Below are positions 16,824-25,798 of a stretch of DNA of 64,000 bases, in pieces. The stretch spans positions 94,591 to 158,590 of the forward strand of contig SZNP01000009.1 in NCBI GenBank assembly GCA_005239435.1, written 5' to 3'. The notes beneath the pieces were generated by a model that had not been told where the DNA came from, did no database searches, and saw only the letters and a program-made list of their open reading frames with translations. The number at the start of each line of letters is the position of its first letter. Position 1 is the stretch's first letter. Both the position numbers and the translations under genes were made by a program. The DNA comes from Halorussus salinisoli (GTDB lineage: Archaea; Halobacteriota; Halobacteria; Halobacteriales; Haladaptataceae).

Positions 16824-18254
16824 ATGTTACGCGACACGAGACTCTCCGGAGAGGACCTCTCACGCATCGACGAACGAATACGGCAACACTGGTCGGTCGA
16901 AGACGTCGACTTCGAGGAGGCGGTCGCCTACCACGACTCGCTACCCCGAGGCAAGCAGTTCGCCCGGGTCCTCGAAACCGCAGACCGCCCGCTCCTCCAG
17001 CCCCGCGCCGGAGTCCCGCGACTGGACGACCAGATCGCACTCCTCCGGCACTTGGACGACGCGGGACGTGCCGACCTGCTCCCGACGACCATCGACTCGT
17101 ACACCCGCGACAACGAGTACGAGAAGGCCCAGCAGGGCCTCGAAGAGGCCCGCGAGACCGGCGACGACACCCTCAACGGTTTCCCGGCCGTCAACCACGG
17201 CGTCGAGGGGTGTCGGGACCTCGTCGAGGCGGTAGACGCCCCGATAGAGGTGCGCCACGGCACGCCCGACGCTCGCCTGCTCGCGGCCGTCACGTTCGCC
17301 GGCGGGTTCCAGAGCTTCGAGGGCGGACCCATCTCGTACAACATCCCCTACACGAAGGAACGCGACCTCGCGGAGACCATCGAACACTGGCAGTACGTCG
17401 ACCGCCTCGCCGGGGCCTACACCGAGCGCGGCGTCACCATCAACCGCGAACCGTTCGGCCCCCTCACGGGGACGCTCGTCCCGCCGAGCATCGCCATCGC
17501 GGTCGGACTGGTCGAGGGGATGCTCGCCGCCACGCAGGGCGTCCGGAGCGTCACGCTGGGCTACGGGCAGGTCGGCAACCTCGTCCAGGACATCGCGGCG
17601 CTCCGGGCGCTTCGAGCACTCGGCGAGGAGTACCTCCCAGACGAGGTGACAGTCACCACCGTCTTCCACGAGTGGATGGGCGGGTTCCCGCCCGACGAGG
17701 CCCGTGCCAACGGCGTCATCGCGCTCGGGGCGGCCACAGCGGCCATCGCGGAACCCGACAAGGTCATCACCAAGTCGCCACAGGAGTTCGGCGGCGTCCC
17801 GACCAAGGAGGCCAACGCCGCGGGCCTGCGAACCACCAGACAGCTCGTGGACATGATGCGCGAGCAGGACATCAACCTCGACGGCGTCGAGCGCGAACGG
17901 GAGTTCGTGGAGAAGTCCACCCGGTCGCTGATGGACACGATTCTCGAACTCGGCGACGAGGACGTGGCCCAGGGAGTCCTCGCGGCGTTCGACTCGGGCA
18001 AACTCGACGTGCCGTTCGCCCCGAGCGAGAGCGCCGAGAGCGCGGTCCTCCCGGCCCGCGACGACGACGGCCGGGTTCGCATCCTCGAATTCGGCGATCT
18101 CGCTCTCGACTCGGATTTGAAGGACGTTCACACCGACCGACTCGACCGCCGGGCGCGCGCGGAGAACCGCGACCGGTCGTTCCAGATGGTCGCCGACGAC
18201 GTGGACGCCATCAGCGACGGCCGCCTCATCGGAAGGCCGGAGGAGGGAGCGTGA
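16824..18254 (+). CDS. mamB: Glutamate mutase epsilon (catalytic) subunit
   Basis: A 476-residue TIM-barrel subunit that builds the active site with MamA and adenosylcobalamin. Segments such as GVPRLDDQIALLRHL, FPAVNHGVEGCRDLVEAVDA, VRHGTPDARLLAAVTFAGGF and GGPISYNIPYTKE are characteristic of GlmE. The ATG is 16 bases after the mamA stop. The stop TGA overlaps the GTG start of mal (GTGA at 18251-18254), so coupled translation is likely. Length agrees with the family. Confidence 0.95.
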   Translation: MLRDTRLSGEDLSRIDERIRQHWSVEDVDFEEAVAYHDSLPRGKQFARVLETADRPLLQPRAGVPRLDDQIALLRHLDDAGRADLLPTTIDSYTRDNEYEKAQQGLEEARETGDDTLNGFPAVNHGVEGCRDLVEAVDAPIEVRHGTPDARLLAAVTFAGGFQSFEGGPISYNIPYTKERDLAETIEHWQYVDRLAGAYTERGVTINREPFGPLTGTLVPPSIAIAVGLVEGMLAATQGVRSVTLGYGQVGNLVQDIAALRALRALGEEYLPDEVTVTTVFHEWMGGFPPDEARANGVIALGAATAAIAEPDKVITKSPQEFGGVPTKEANAAGLRTTRQLVDMMREQDINLDGVEREREFVEKSTRSLMDTILELGDEDVAQGVLAAFDSGKLDVPFAPSESAESAVLPARDDDGRVRILEFGDLALDSDLKDVHTDRLDRRARAENRDRSFQMVADDVDAISDGRLIGRPEEGA

Positions 18255-19543
18255 CGACCATAGACGGAATCCGGGCGGTGCCCGGCGCGTCCGGGTTCTT
18301 CTTCGACGACCAGCGCGCCATCAAGGACGGGGCCGAGCGCGACGGTTTCGGTTACCGCGGCGACCCCGTGACCCCGGGATTCGACCGGGTTCGACAGGCG
18401 GGCGAGGCGATAAGCGTCCTCGTGGAACTCGAAGATGGTACGGTCGCGACCGGCGACTGCGCCGCCGTCCAGTACTCCGGGGCGGGCGGCCGGGACCCCC
18501 TCTTTCGCGCCGGCGAGTTCGTCCCGGTCGTGGAGGGGCAGGTCGCCGACGCGCTGGTCGGCCGACCCGCAGAACGGTTCGCCGAGAACGCCGACCTTGT
18601 GGAGGACCTCGTCCGGAACGGCGGTGAAGGCGGCGACGGCCAGCGACTCCACACCGCCATCCGGTACGGGGTCTCGCAGGCGCTCCTCGACGCCGCGGCG
18701 AGGGCGCGCCGCGAGACGAAGACCGACGTGCTGGCCGACGCGCTCGGGACCGACCCGGCCGACGAACCCGTGCCGGTGTTCGGGCAGTCGGGCGACGCCC
18801 GCCGGGACAACGCCGAGAAGATGCTGTTGAAGGGCGTGCCCGTCCTCCCGCACGGCCTGTTCAACAGCGTCGAGAAGGTCGGCGAGGAGGGCCAGCGGTT
18901 GGTCGAGTACCTCGAATGGCTCGCCGACCGGACCGACGAACTCGGTCCGTCGGGCGCGGACTACGCTCCTCGATTCCACGTGGACGTGTACGGCGTCCTC
19001 GGAGAGGTGTTCGGCCCGCCGTACGACCGGCCGGAGGTGGCAGACTACTTCGCGGACCTCCGGGAGGCGGCGGGGCCCTACCCCCTCCAGGTCGAGGGTC
19101 CGATGGACGAGGGCGGCCGCGAGGAGCAGATTTACGCGATGGCCGAACTCCGCGACGGTCTGGCCTCCGCGGGCGTCGGCGTGGACGTCGTGGCCGACGA
19201 GTGGTGCAACACCTTCGACGACGTGAGAGCCTTCGTGGACGCGGGCGCGGCCGACGTGGTACAGGTCAAGACCCCCGACCTCGGCGGCGTCCACCGGAGC
19301 GGCGAGGCCGTCCGGTACTGCGAGGGGACCGACGCCCGCGCGTACCTCGGCGGGACGTGCAACGAGACCGCCGAGTCGGCCCGGACCTGCGCCCACGTCG
19401 CGCTGGCTACCGACGCCGCGCAGGTCCTCGCCAAGCCCGGCATGGGCTTCGACGAGGGGTACATGATAGTGACCAACGAGATGCACCGGGCGCTCGCGCG
19501 CCGCGGTGACTGGCCCGCGAGGGCGGTGACAGCAGATGACTGA
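18251..19543 (+). CDS. mal: Methylaspartate ammonia-lyase
   Basis: A 430-residue enolase-superfamily enzyme that deaminates threo-3-methylaspartate to mesaconate. The N-terminal capping domain has GFFFDDQRAI and YSGAGGRDPLF; the barrel has FHVDVYG, LQVEGPMDEG, VVADEWCN and the catalytic-lysine block VVQVKTPDLGG, matching Lys331 and the Mg2+ ligands of the clostridial/Citrobacter enzymes. The start is a GTG overlapping the mamB stop; there is no good ATG nearby. The 3' end overlaps mch by eight bases. Confidence 0.95.
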   Translation: MTTIDGIRAVPGASGFFFDDQRAIKDGAERDGFGYRGDPVTPGFDRVRQAGEAISVLVELEDGTVATGDCAAVQYSGAGGRDPLFRAGEFVPVVEGQVADALVGRPAERFAENADLVEDLVRNGGEGGDGQRLHTAIRYGVSQALLDAAARARRETKTDVLADALGTDPADEPVPVFGQSGDARRDNAEKMLLKGVPVLPHGLFNSVEKVGEEGQRLVEYLEWLADRTDELGPSGADYAPRFHVDVYGVLGEVFGPPYDRPEVADYFADLREAAGPYPLQVEGPMDEGGREEQIYAMAELRDGLASAGVGVDVVADEWCNTFDDVRAFVDAGAADVVQVKTPDLGGVHRSGEAVRYCEGTDARAYLGGTCNETAESARTCAHVALATDAAQVLAKPGMGFDEGYMIVTNEMHRALARRGDWPARAVTADD

Positions 19544-20669
19544 CTGGACAGACTCCGACACGTTTGCGACGGCGCTGAATCGCGCGGAAACCGTGGAGAA
19601 GGGCACCTACTTCGAGGGGTTCGCCGAGGGCGAGTCCATCGAACACGACCCCGGTCTCCGCCTCTCGCGCCACGGGTCCGAGTGCTGGGCCGGGCAGACC
19701 CTCAACTACGACCCGGCGTACTGGCGACCCTCGGTCGCGAGAACGCGAGGCTACGACGAGGTGCCGGTTCACCCCGACTACCTGCTGGCCTGCGTCATGG
19801 GCGCGAGCGTCGAGGACCTGAGCGAGAAGGGCGGCTACTTCCTCGGCCGCGACGACCTCCGGTACCACCGGCCGGGCGTCCCACCGGGGACCGAACTCCG
19901 CGTCGAGTCGGTGGTCGAGAAGAAGGCCGAGTCGAGTTCCCGCCCGGCCTACGGCATCGTGACGTGGGAGACGACGGGTTACGACGCCGCGACGGGCGAC
20001 CCGCTGCTGTCGTACACCCGGACGAACATGATTCCGCGCCGGGAACCCCTCGCCACCGACGGAGAGGGCAAGGCTGCGGGCGGGTCGACCGATTCGGGCG
20101 ACTCGCCCGCGGAAACCGGCGACGAGTCGACCGAGGCGGACGCCGACGAGATGGACGCCACCGAATCGGCCGACTCCGGTCTCCCCGACGAACTCCTCGC
20201 GCCCGAGGGCGGCTACTTCGAGGACTTCCGCGAGGCACTCGACCGCGCCGGGGACCGAGACGCCGCGGTCGCCTACCGACACGAGCGCGGGCGCACCATC
20301 GACGACACGACGGTCGCCCAACTGCCGCTGGCGACGCTCAACACCGCCAAACAGCACCACAACGCCGACGCGATGACCGACTCGCCGTCGGGCGAAATCG
20401 TCGCCTACGGCGACGTGACGCGTTCGATTGCCCTCGGGCACGCCCGTTCGGACGAGCGCACGGCCCGCGAGGTGTCCTGCGGCGACGAGCGATTCCACGA
20501 CTTCGTGACGGTCGGCGACACGATTTACGGCTTCACTCGCGTCGAGGAGGCGAGAGAAGTCGAGCGCGACGACGCGGGCGAAGTCACCTTCCAACACGTC
20601 GCGTTCGACCAGCGCGACGAACCGGTCTACTCCGGGACGCGAACCGCACTCGTCCAGAAACGAAACTGA
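19536..20669 (+). CDS. mch: Mesaconyl-CoA hydratase (double MaoC-like)
   Basis: A 377-residue hydratase converting mesaconyl-CoA to 3-methylmalyl-CoA. Two hot-dog (MaoC) halves can be traced: residues about 20-165 (HGSECWAGQTLNYDP, VHPDYLLACVMGASVEDLS) and about 220-375 (VAQLPLATLNTAKQHHNADA, YGDVTRSIALGHARSD). They are joined by an extremely acidic low-complexity linker (about 170-215) that is longer than in bacterial homologues. Its start overlaps the end of mal by eight bases and citE1 follows 24 bases later. Confidence 0.93.
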   Translation: MTDWTDSDTFATALNRAETVEKGTYFEGFAEGESIEHDPGLRLSRHGSECWAGQTLNYDPAYWRPSVARTRGYDEVPVHPDYLLACVMGASVEDLSEKGGYFLGRDDLRYHRPGVPPGTELRVESVVEKKAESSSRPAYGIVTWETTGYDAATGDPLLSYTRTNMIPRREPLATDGEGKAAGGSTDSGDSPAETGDESTEADADEMDATESADSGLPDELLAPEGGYFEDFREALDRAGDRDAAVAYRHERGRTIDDTTVAQLPLATLNTAKQHHNADAMTDSPSGEIVAYGDVTRSIALGHARSDERTAREVSCGDERFHDFVTVGDTIYGFTRVEEAREVERDDAGEVTFQHVAFDQRDEPVYSGTRTALVQKRN

Positions 20670-20693
20670 GATTCCGCGACTACACACGATTCC

Positions 20694-21716
20694 ATGACGA
20701 ACACACGACTCTGCCGAACATTCCAGACCGCGCCCGCTGGCGTCCCCCGCGACGACAGCGCGAAGTACCTCGTCTCCGGTCTCACCGCCGAGGGGTGGCA
20801 GGCACCCGACTGGCTGGTGCCCGACCTCGAAGACGGCACCGCGCCCGACCTCAAAGACGAGGCGCTGGCGAACGTCCGAGACCTCCTGCCGGAGTACGCG
20901 CCCGACTTCGCGGGCGAAATCTGGCCCCGCGTCGAGTGGGGCTACGACGACGAGGCGACCCGCGAACGCGGCCGCGACCAGATAGCCACGCTGGTCGAGT
21001 CGGTCGGCGACCACCTCGACGGCGTGGTCGTCCCCAAGGTCGGGCGACTCGACGACGTGAAAGCGGCCGAGGCGGCGGTCGAAGCCGCAGTCCAGGAGAC
21101 GGGCCACGATGTCGAACTGGCCGTCATCGTGGAGACCGCCCGCGCTCGGTCGGACCTCCGGGAGATAGCCGCCTTCGGCACCGACTCCCGGCTCGCGGCG
21201 CTCGTGTTCGGCCCGGTGGACTACGCCGCCGAACTCGGCGGCCGGGAGGTCGGCGGCAGTCCGAACTGGCCCGGTCTCTACGAGGCCATGTCGAACGAAG
21301 CCAGCGCGAACGACCTGCTCGCCGTCGGCGGTCCCTTCGACCGCCTGTTCCGCGAGCGCGCGGGCGTTACGTTCTACAACGGCGACGAGTACGCCGACTA
21401 CGTCGAGCGCGAGGCTCGCGTCGGACTCGACGGCAGTTGGTCGCTCCACCCCAACCAGACCGAGCAGGCCAACCGCATCCACCTGCCCACCGACGAGGAG
21501 TTGCGCGAGGCGGTCCGGAAGATAGAGGCGTTCACCGAGGCCAAAGACGAGGGCACGGGCGCGGTGTCCATCGACGGCCAGATGGTGGACGAGGCGACGT
21601 TCAAGAACTTCGAGAACACGGTCGAGACGGTCCGTGCGGTCCACGACGCTCGCGAGTCGCAGACGCGTGAGTTCTACGAATCAGACCTTCTGGAGCGGGC
21701 GCTCTCGGTCGGATGA
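20694..21716 (+). CDS. citE1: (S)-malyl-CoA / beta-methylmalyl-CoA lyase, CitE-like
   Basis: A 340-residue HpcH/HpaI-CitE family TIM-barrel lyase. By position it cleaves methylmalyl-CoA to glyoxylate and propionyl-CoA, and in known haloarchaea the same enzyme also condenses acetyl-CoA with glyoxylate. Visible motifs are WLVPDLEDGTAPDLKDEA (acidic metal ligand), VVVPKVGRLDDV, LAVIVETARAR (metal-binding Glu), LVFGPVDYAAELGG and GSWSLHPNQ. It closes the methylaspartate-cycle cluster. The substrate assignment is from context and family. Confidence 0.9.
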   Translation: MTNTRLCRTFQTAPAGVPRDDSAKYLVSGLTAEGWQAPDWLVPDLEDGTAPDLKDEALANVRDLLPEYAPDFAGEIWPRVEWGYDDEATRERGRDQIATLVESVGDHLDGVVVPKVGRLDDVKAAEAAVEAAVQETGHDVELAVIVETARARSDLREIAAFGTDSRLAALVFGPVDYAAELGGREVGGSPNWPGLYEAMSNEASANDLLAVGGPFDRLFRERAGVTFYNGDEYADYVEREARVGLDGSWSLHPNQTEQANRIHLPTDEELREAVRKIEAFTEAKDEGTGAVSIDGQMVDEATFKNFENTVETVRAVHDARESQTREFYESDLLERALSVG

Positions 21717-21794
21717 GGCGGGACTGAGACGGACGACTATCTACGCGAACTTCGAAACTCGACCCCGGCGTGTGCTGGCATTTCACCATTTCAC

Positions 21795-21976
21795 TCCGGC
21801 GCGTGCTGGCGCGACCTCGTGGTTTGAGGTCGCGCCCATCCGCGCGAGGGATGACTGAGCGACCGACGGGAGCGACGGAATCGGTTGGGGAGGGTGTGGT
21901 CTGCAGTCGCGGTCCGGTTGCGGTGCCGTGCTGTGCGGGTGCGGTGACTCCTTGGCGTCGGGAGTAGCTAGCTTCA
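21795..21976 (+). repeat. Dispersed hairpin/TAGCTAGC element, copy B
   Basis: The left end is an 11-bp perfect hairpin, GGCGCGACCTC (21808-21818) with its complement at 21826-21836. The middle is a CGGTTGCGG/TGCGGTG-rich stretch, and the right end is GAGTAGCTAGCTTC (21962-21975). Read on the minus strand it aligns with the plus-strand sequence at 39440-39605 (both share GCCAAGGAGT followed by ACCGC after the TAGCTA end). It lies downstream of citE1. Confidence 0.7.
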
Positions 21977-22164
21977 TCGACGCTCTCACCGTTGCCGCAC
22001 GATTTCACTAGCTACAGTAGTAGTCCCGAGAACTGTTTCGGTCTCGAAAGCCCCCTTTATCCACCCCACTGGTGAGTCTGGAACCGAGCGCATCCACGGC
22101 GGTTGGTCGGTCCACCATCGCGTATCTAAATCACGAACTGCTCGCCGGTTGTTCGTCGGAAAAA
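21977..22164. other. Intergenic stretch between element B and tRNA-Ser
   Basis: With element B this makes a 448-base gap between citE1 and the tRNA. Apart from the repeat I see only A/T patches near 22010-22070 and no open frame with normal codon use. The 3' trailer of the minus-strand tRNA transcript would run into it. Confidence 0.4.
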
Positions 22165-22247
22165 CGGTGGGATTGGGATTTGAACCCAAGAGGCATGACG
22201 CCACCTGCTTTCAAGGCAGGCGCAATAGGCCGCTCTGCCATCCCACC
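22165..22247 (-). tRNA. tRNA-Ser (anticodon UGA)
   Basis: On the minus strand the acceptor GGTGGGA pairs with TCCCACC, followed by discriminator G. The anticodon stem CCTGC/GCAGG encloses the loop CTTGAAA, giving anticodon TGA (reads UCA). The T-arm is TTGGG TTCAAAT CCCAA, and a long variable arm typical of tRNA-Ser lies between (GGC paired with GCC). Total length is 83 bases, CCA is not encoded, and there is no intron. Confidence 0.95.
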
Positions 22248-22464
22248 GCGCGGCCGAAACTACCGACTCGTCCGTCTAAGAACTGTCGGTCTATTCGCGG
22301 GCCGCGGGTCGATACCGGCGCGTCGGCTTCGAACTGGAACCCGACTCGCTAGAACGATACGAGCGATACGATTGAATACTTAGGAAACAAATACAATTCT
22401 TTGGAACAGGTAAAAGCAGCTAGAAGATAGCTATTGGATGCCGAGAGTATCGAGTGCCGGAAGG

Positions 22465-23220
22465 CTACTCCCGCGTCAGCGACGGCCCGTCCTCGCCGTC
22501 CACGACGCGCAGACCCCACTCGCGGAGCAGGGCCGTGGTGTGTTCCGGAACGACGCGCCCGGCGGACACCCGGGCGTTCAGCGTCGGGACGAGCGACAGC
22601 AGGTCCTCGCCGGTCTCGATGCGGGTCGTCGCTGGCAGGAAGCCGACCTCGTGACCGGCGTCGGTGGCGCGGGTCGTCAGCGTCTCGACCTCGGGCGTGG
22701 CGTAGGCGTCCTCGAAGTCGATGGTGTCGGTGAACCCGGCGAAGTGGACCCGGCCGCGCTCGCTGGGGCCGAGGACGACCTCGTTGCGCCGGAGTTTCAT
22801 CGCGGCGCTGTCTATCTCCTTGCGGGTCAGCATCGGCGCGGTGCCGGGCAGGACCGCGGCCGACTGGGCGTCCTCCTCTCCGAGCAGGTACGAGACCGTG
22901 TTGCCAGCGCACGCGGCGAACGTCGAACCGACCTGTACCTCGAATCGGGCCTCGTCGGGGTCGGCCAGGGCGTCGGCCGCGAGCGCGCGGACCTCGGCCT
23001 CGGCGCTCTGGTCGCCCTCGTACTCGTCGGGCAACGACTCCTCGTCGCGGTAGTTGACCAGCAGTTCGCCGCCGCTTCGCTCGGCGGCCAGCACGGTGTC
23101 CTTCAGCGTCGCGGCGTAGAGGTCGGCCGCCTCACGCTCGGAGAGCGGTGACGACTCGGCGAGTTTCGGCAGTACCAGTCCCGGCCGCGGCGGGTCGGCG
23201 AAGACCGCGATGACAGTCAT
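22465..23220 (-). CDS. DUF2064 (TIGR04282-like) nucleotidyl/glycosyltransferase-fold protein
   Basis: A 251-residue protein beginning MTVIAVFADPPRPGLVLPKL, with AADLYAATLKDTV, a glycyltransferase-A-like middle and the end block HEVGFLPATTRIETGEDLLSL. This matches the DUF2064 group of GT-A-like proteins related to CofC/MobA. A true donor and acceptor are unknown. The motif expected for nucleotide binding at the N-terminus is weak (no clear GGxSxRMG), so catalytic activity is uncertain. It is monocistronic, between tRNA-Ser and a lipoprotein gene on the same strand. Confidence 0.75.
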   Translation of the reverse strand: MTVIAVFADPPRPGLVLPKLAESSPLSEREAADLYAATLKDTVLAAERSGGELLVNYRDEESLPDEYEGDQSAEAEVRALAADALADPDEARFEVQVGSTFAACAGNTVSYLLGEEDAQSAAVLPGTAPMLTRKEIDSAAMKLRRNEVVLGPSERGRVHFAGFTDTIDFEDAYATPEVETLTTRATDAGHEVGFLPATTRIETGEDLLSLVPTLNARVSAGRVVPEHTTALLREWGLRVVDGEDGPSLTRE

Positions 23221-23283
23221 ACCCTCTCTCGGTGTTCCGCGGCCTTGAAAGTCGTCATTTCCAGGAGCGTCGGTCGCCGGTCG

Positions 23284-23844
23284 TCACCACTCTTCGGGCC
23301 GGATTCCGTCGTCCGCGTGGCGTTCGGCGAAGTCGAACGTCCGGAGGTCGGCCTCGGCTATCTCGTAGGCGTCCTCGTACACGTCGATGACGTCGAAGCG
23401 ACGGTCGGCCAAGCGTACCTCCGCGCGGTCGTTCGACTGGACGCGATTGAAATCCGCTCGGCTCGTCGCCGTGTTACGACAGCCGTACGACTCGTCCGAA
23501 GCGGCGAAGTCCGACCCACAGATTCCGAGAAGGTACGTCACGTCGAAGCGCCGGGCGAGTCGGTCGTGAGCCTCGTCACTCACCACGACGTCGTCGGGTA
23601 CGCGGACGCTATCACCGACGAAGGCCGGGTCGTACTCCCCGGAGACGAGTCGGTCTCGGCCGTCGAACCGAACGTCGAGCGGTTCGCTGCGAAACCGCTG
23701 GCCATCGTGATCCCACGCGAGCGAGACGGCCTTCAGTTGCAGGTGTCCGGTCTCGGCAAACCTGAGTTCGGAGAGGCACCCCGCGAGGCTCCCGACGCCG
23801 AGGGCACTGCTGGCGGACGCGAGGAACTGTCGTCTGGAGGGCAC
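23284..23844 (-). CDS. Tat lipoprotein of unknown function
   Basis: About 186 residues. The N-terminus VPSRRQFLASASSALGVGSLAGCLSEL has a twin-arginine motif and a lipobox (LAGC), so it should be exported and lipid-anchored. I prefer GTG 23844, which puts RR at residues 4-5; an ATG at 23913 would add 23 residues and overlap the divergent gene. The mature part contains two cysteines (GICGSDFAASDESYGCRN) and no domain I recognise. A divergent small membrane-protein gene starts at 23912. Confidence 0.65.
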   Translation of the reverse strand: MPSRRQFLASASSALGVGSLAGCLSELRFAETGHLQLKAVSLAWDHDGQRFRSEPLDVRFDGRDRLVSGEYDPAFVGDSVRVPDDVVVSDEAHDRLARRFDVTYLLGICGSDFAASDESYGCRNTATSRADFNRVQSNDRAEVRLADRRFDVIDVYEDAYEIAEADLRTFDFAERHADDGIRPEEW

Positions 23845-23881
23845 GAACGGAACGTCTCTCGGCGTGGAGAAAAAGCCTCGT

Positions 23882-23888
23882 TTTTTAT
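23882..23888 (+). promoter_or_regulatory. TATA-like box of the small membrane-protein gene
   Basis: TTTTTAT centred about 27 bases upstream of ATG 23912, inside the short divergent spacer. The same A/T patch could serve the minus-strand lipoprotein gene. Confidence 0.45.
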
Positions 23889-23911
23889 CACTACGGGCCC
23901 TCTCGTCCCGC

Positions 23912-24118
23912 ATGAACTGGTGGAAACCCCTCGCCGCGCTCTCGGTCGCACTGGTCACGTTCGTCGCGGTCGGCGGACTGGTCGGTCTCGCCGCCGCGGT
24001 CCTCGGAAGTCTCGCCGCGCTCGCCGTCGTCGGCCTGCTGGTCGTGGCGGTCCTCGCGGCGAGCAAGTGGGGGAGCGCACCGAATCGCTGGTTATCGACG
24101 CCCTACTGGGGCCGCTAA
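23912..24118 (+). CDS. Small two-helix membrane protein
   Basis: A 68-residue protein. After MNWWKPLAA come two adjacent hydrophobic segments, about residues 9-28 (SVALVTFVAVGGLVGLAAA) and 31-50 (GSLAALAVVGLLVVAVLAA), then a short hydrophilic end. No family function is recognised. The TATA-like box at the right distance and normal haloarchaeal codon use support it as real. It is convergent with the uracil-DNA glycosylase gene. Confidence 0.6.
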   Translation: MNWWKPLAALSVALVTFVAVGGLVGLAAAVLGSLAALAVVGLLVVAVLAASKWGSAPNRWLSTPYWGR

Positions 24119-24146
24119 CTCGATACGGGGACCGCTGACTCGGGAT

Positions 24147-24779
24147 TCACCGCCCGCGCCGACCCTTCGTCTGGCGGTAGTCGCGGTCCATCAGCGACAG
24201 GAAGTGGTCCACGAACGCATCGCGTTCGGCGTCCGAGGCGTCGAGTGGGTCGGCCATCGGGACGATTTCGAAGCCTCTGCCCCGAACCGTCGTGGCGTGG
24301 TCCTCGGTCACGTCGAACTTCTCGGCCGGCGTGGTGGTGTACTCGGTCGCGATCTCGGCCAGCGCGCGCTCGCCGACCGGGACGAGAATCTCCGGATTTA
24401 TCTTCCGGATTTCTGCGTTCAGGTAGGGTTCGCAGGTCCGAATCTCCTCGTCGGTCGGCGGTCGCTCGGGGTCGCGGCACCGCGCGAGGTAGGTCACGAA
24501 GGCGTTCTCGAGTTCCGGTTCGTCCTCGCTCGGCAGGGAGTTGTTGAGTCCGAGCAGACCCAGGACGTGCTGGAGGGCTTCGCCGCGCTCGTCGCCGGTG
24601 AAGGGAACGCCCGTCCGGTCGGCCCCCTCGCCGGGACTTTCGCCGACGAAGAGGAAGTCCGCGCCCACGTCGCCGTAGCCGTGGACGACCTGATCGCGGG
24701 TCGCGCAGAGTTCCGGACAGTTCTCGCAGTCGGCGTCCATCCCGAACGGGTTCGCGCGAGTCTGCTGGTTCGCGTCCAT
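24147..24779 (-). CDS. Uracil-DNA glycosylase, family 4-like
   Basis: A 210-residue member of the uracil-DNA glycosylase superfamily, acting in base-excision repair. Motif A is GESPGEGADRTGVPFTGDERG (family 4 has GExPGxxEDxxGxPFVG). The cysteines CENCPELC near residues 18-25 and CRD/CEPY near the middle match the Fe-S ligands of family 4. The motif after the core strand (NPEILVPVGERAL) is present; the usual HPS-type C-terminal motif is replaced by MADPLDAS, so specificity may be altered. ATG 24779 is chosen by homology to the MxxxxxxxNPFGMD start. Confidence 0.8.
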   Translation of the reverse strand: MDANQQTRANPFGMDADCENCPELCATRDQVVHGYGDVGADFLFVGESPGEGADRTGVPFTGDERGEALQHVLGLLGLNNSLPSEDEPELENAFVTYLARCRDPERPPTDEEIRTCEPYLNAEIRKINPEILVPVGERALAEIATEYTTTPAEKFDVTEDHATTVRGRGFEIVPMADPLDASDAERDAFVDHFLSLMDRDYRQTKGRRGR

Positions 24780-24898
24780 CGTCGGAATCAAAGTGACCGC
24801 GCGGTAAAAACCGGTCGGAGCGATTCGCCCGCCGAGAACAGGCCACACTACGAGCAGGCAGGTCTTTCGAGAACACCTCGATTACTCGCACCGAACTC

Positions 24899-25786
24899 CT
24901 ACCGGGAGTCGTCGGTCCCTGTCGCCTTCCGGAGGTAGGGTTCGACGCGCTCGAAGTGGTCGCCGCGCTCGACTCGACCGCGTTCGGGGTCGAAGGCGAC
25001 CATCCCGAAGTCGGACAGTTTCGGCAGATGGACGTGTTTGAGCGAGGTCTCGACATGCTGGCGGTCGAGGGAGGTTCGCCCGGCCACGCTGGCGGCGAGG
25101 TCGGCGATGGCCACCGACTCCGACTCGGGAATCCCGGTGAGGACGTACCGACGTCGAGGGTCCGCGATTGCATCGAAGCAGTCGCTGACGGAGGGTTCGA
25201 CCGTCGCCTCGGCCGCGCTCTCGACGCACTCGACTACCGTATCGAACAGCGACGCAATTTCCCGGACCGTCGCCCGGTCGTGGGCCGCGGGCGTCAGGCA
25301 GAAGTAGCCCACCGCGTCACGGACGTCGAGCGTCCGGAGCAGGTCTCGGACGAACTCGGTCGCGGTTTCGACGTTCCAGCAGTCGAGGAGCGCCGTCACC
25401 GAGTCGAAGTACGCGACCGTCTGTCCGTCGGCGGGCCACGCGTCGAGATACCCCGTTACGGCGTCGCGTATCGCGTCGGCGTCCGTCGGGTCGGCGACGC
25501 CCCGGACGACGTTGCGGTCGGTGGGAGTCGCCGCGGCCGCCGACCGCATCTGCTCGCCGACGCTGACGACGCCGACGTTCCGCGGGCGGCGCTCGATACG
25601 GTCGCGCCACGTACCGAGAAACTCTTCGGGACCCTCGTGGGTAACGGCCAAGACGTCGGTCGGTTCGTTCTCGGGGAACGAATCGAACAGGAGTCCGAGC
25701 GTCGGTAACTCGTCGCGCGTCCGGCGCAGGACGAGCTTGTGCGGGTCCGCGTCTACGCTGGTTCGTACCAGTTTCGTATCTTGCAC
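24899..25786 (-). CDS. DUF7504-type RecA-like protein fused to a DUF7344-type winged helix
   Basis: A 295-residue haloarchaeal regulator-like protein. Residues about 25-200 resemble the degenerate RecA-like DUF7504 domain (DELPTLGLLFDSFPENEPTDVLAVTH, QTVAYFDSVTALLDCW) with no intact Walker A. Residues about 205-285 look like a DUF7344 helix-turn-helix (CFDAIADPRRRYVL ... LKHVHLPKLSDFGMVAFD). The family is thought to be involved in signal output, but targets are unknown. Start is GTG. The HalOD1 gene just upstream on the same strand is 12 bases away, suggesting a two-gene operon. Confidence 0.75.
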   Translation of the reverse strand: MQDTKLVRTSVDADPHKLVLRRTRDELPTLGLLFDSFPENEPTDVLAVTHEGPEEFLGTWRDRIERRPRNVGVVSVGEQMRSAAAATPTDRNVVRGVADPTDADAIRDAVTGYLDAWPADGQTVAYFDSVTALLDCWNVETATEFVRDLLRTLDVRDAVGYFCLTPAAHDRATVREIASLFDTVVECVESAAEATVEPSVSDCFDAIADPRRRYVLTGIPESESVAIADLAASVAGRTSLDRQHVETSLKHVHLPKLSDFGMVAFDPERGRVERGDHFERVEPYLRKATGTDDSR

Positions 25787-25798
25787 ACCATCACCCCC

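Noticed and set aside
22465..22912. A minus-strand Arg/Gly-rich frame at 22349-22912
   Set aside because: It overlaps the DUF2064 gene in another frame and is highly basic, so it is a frame shadow.
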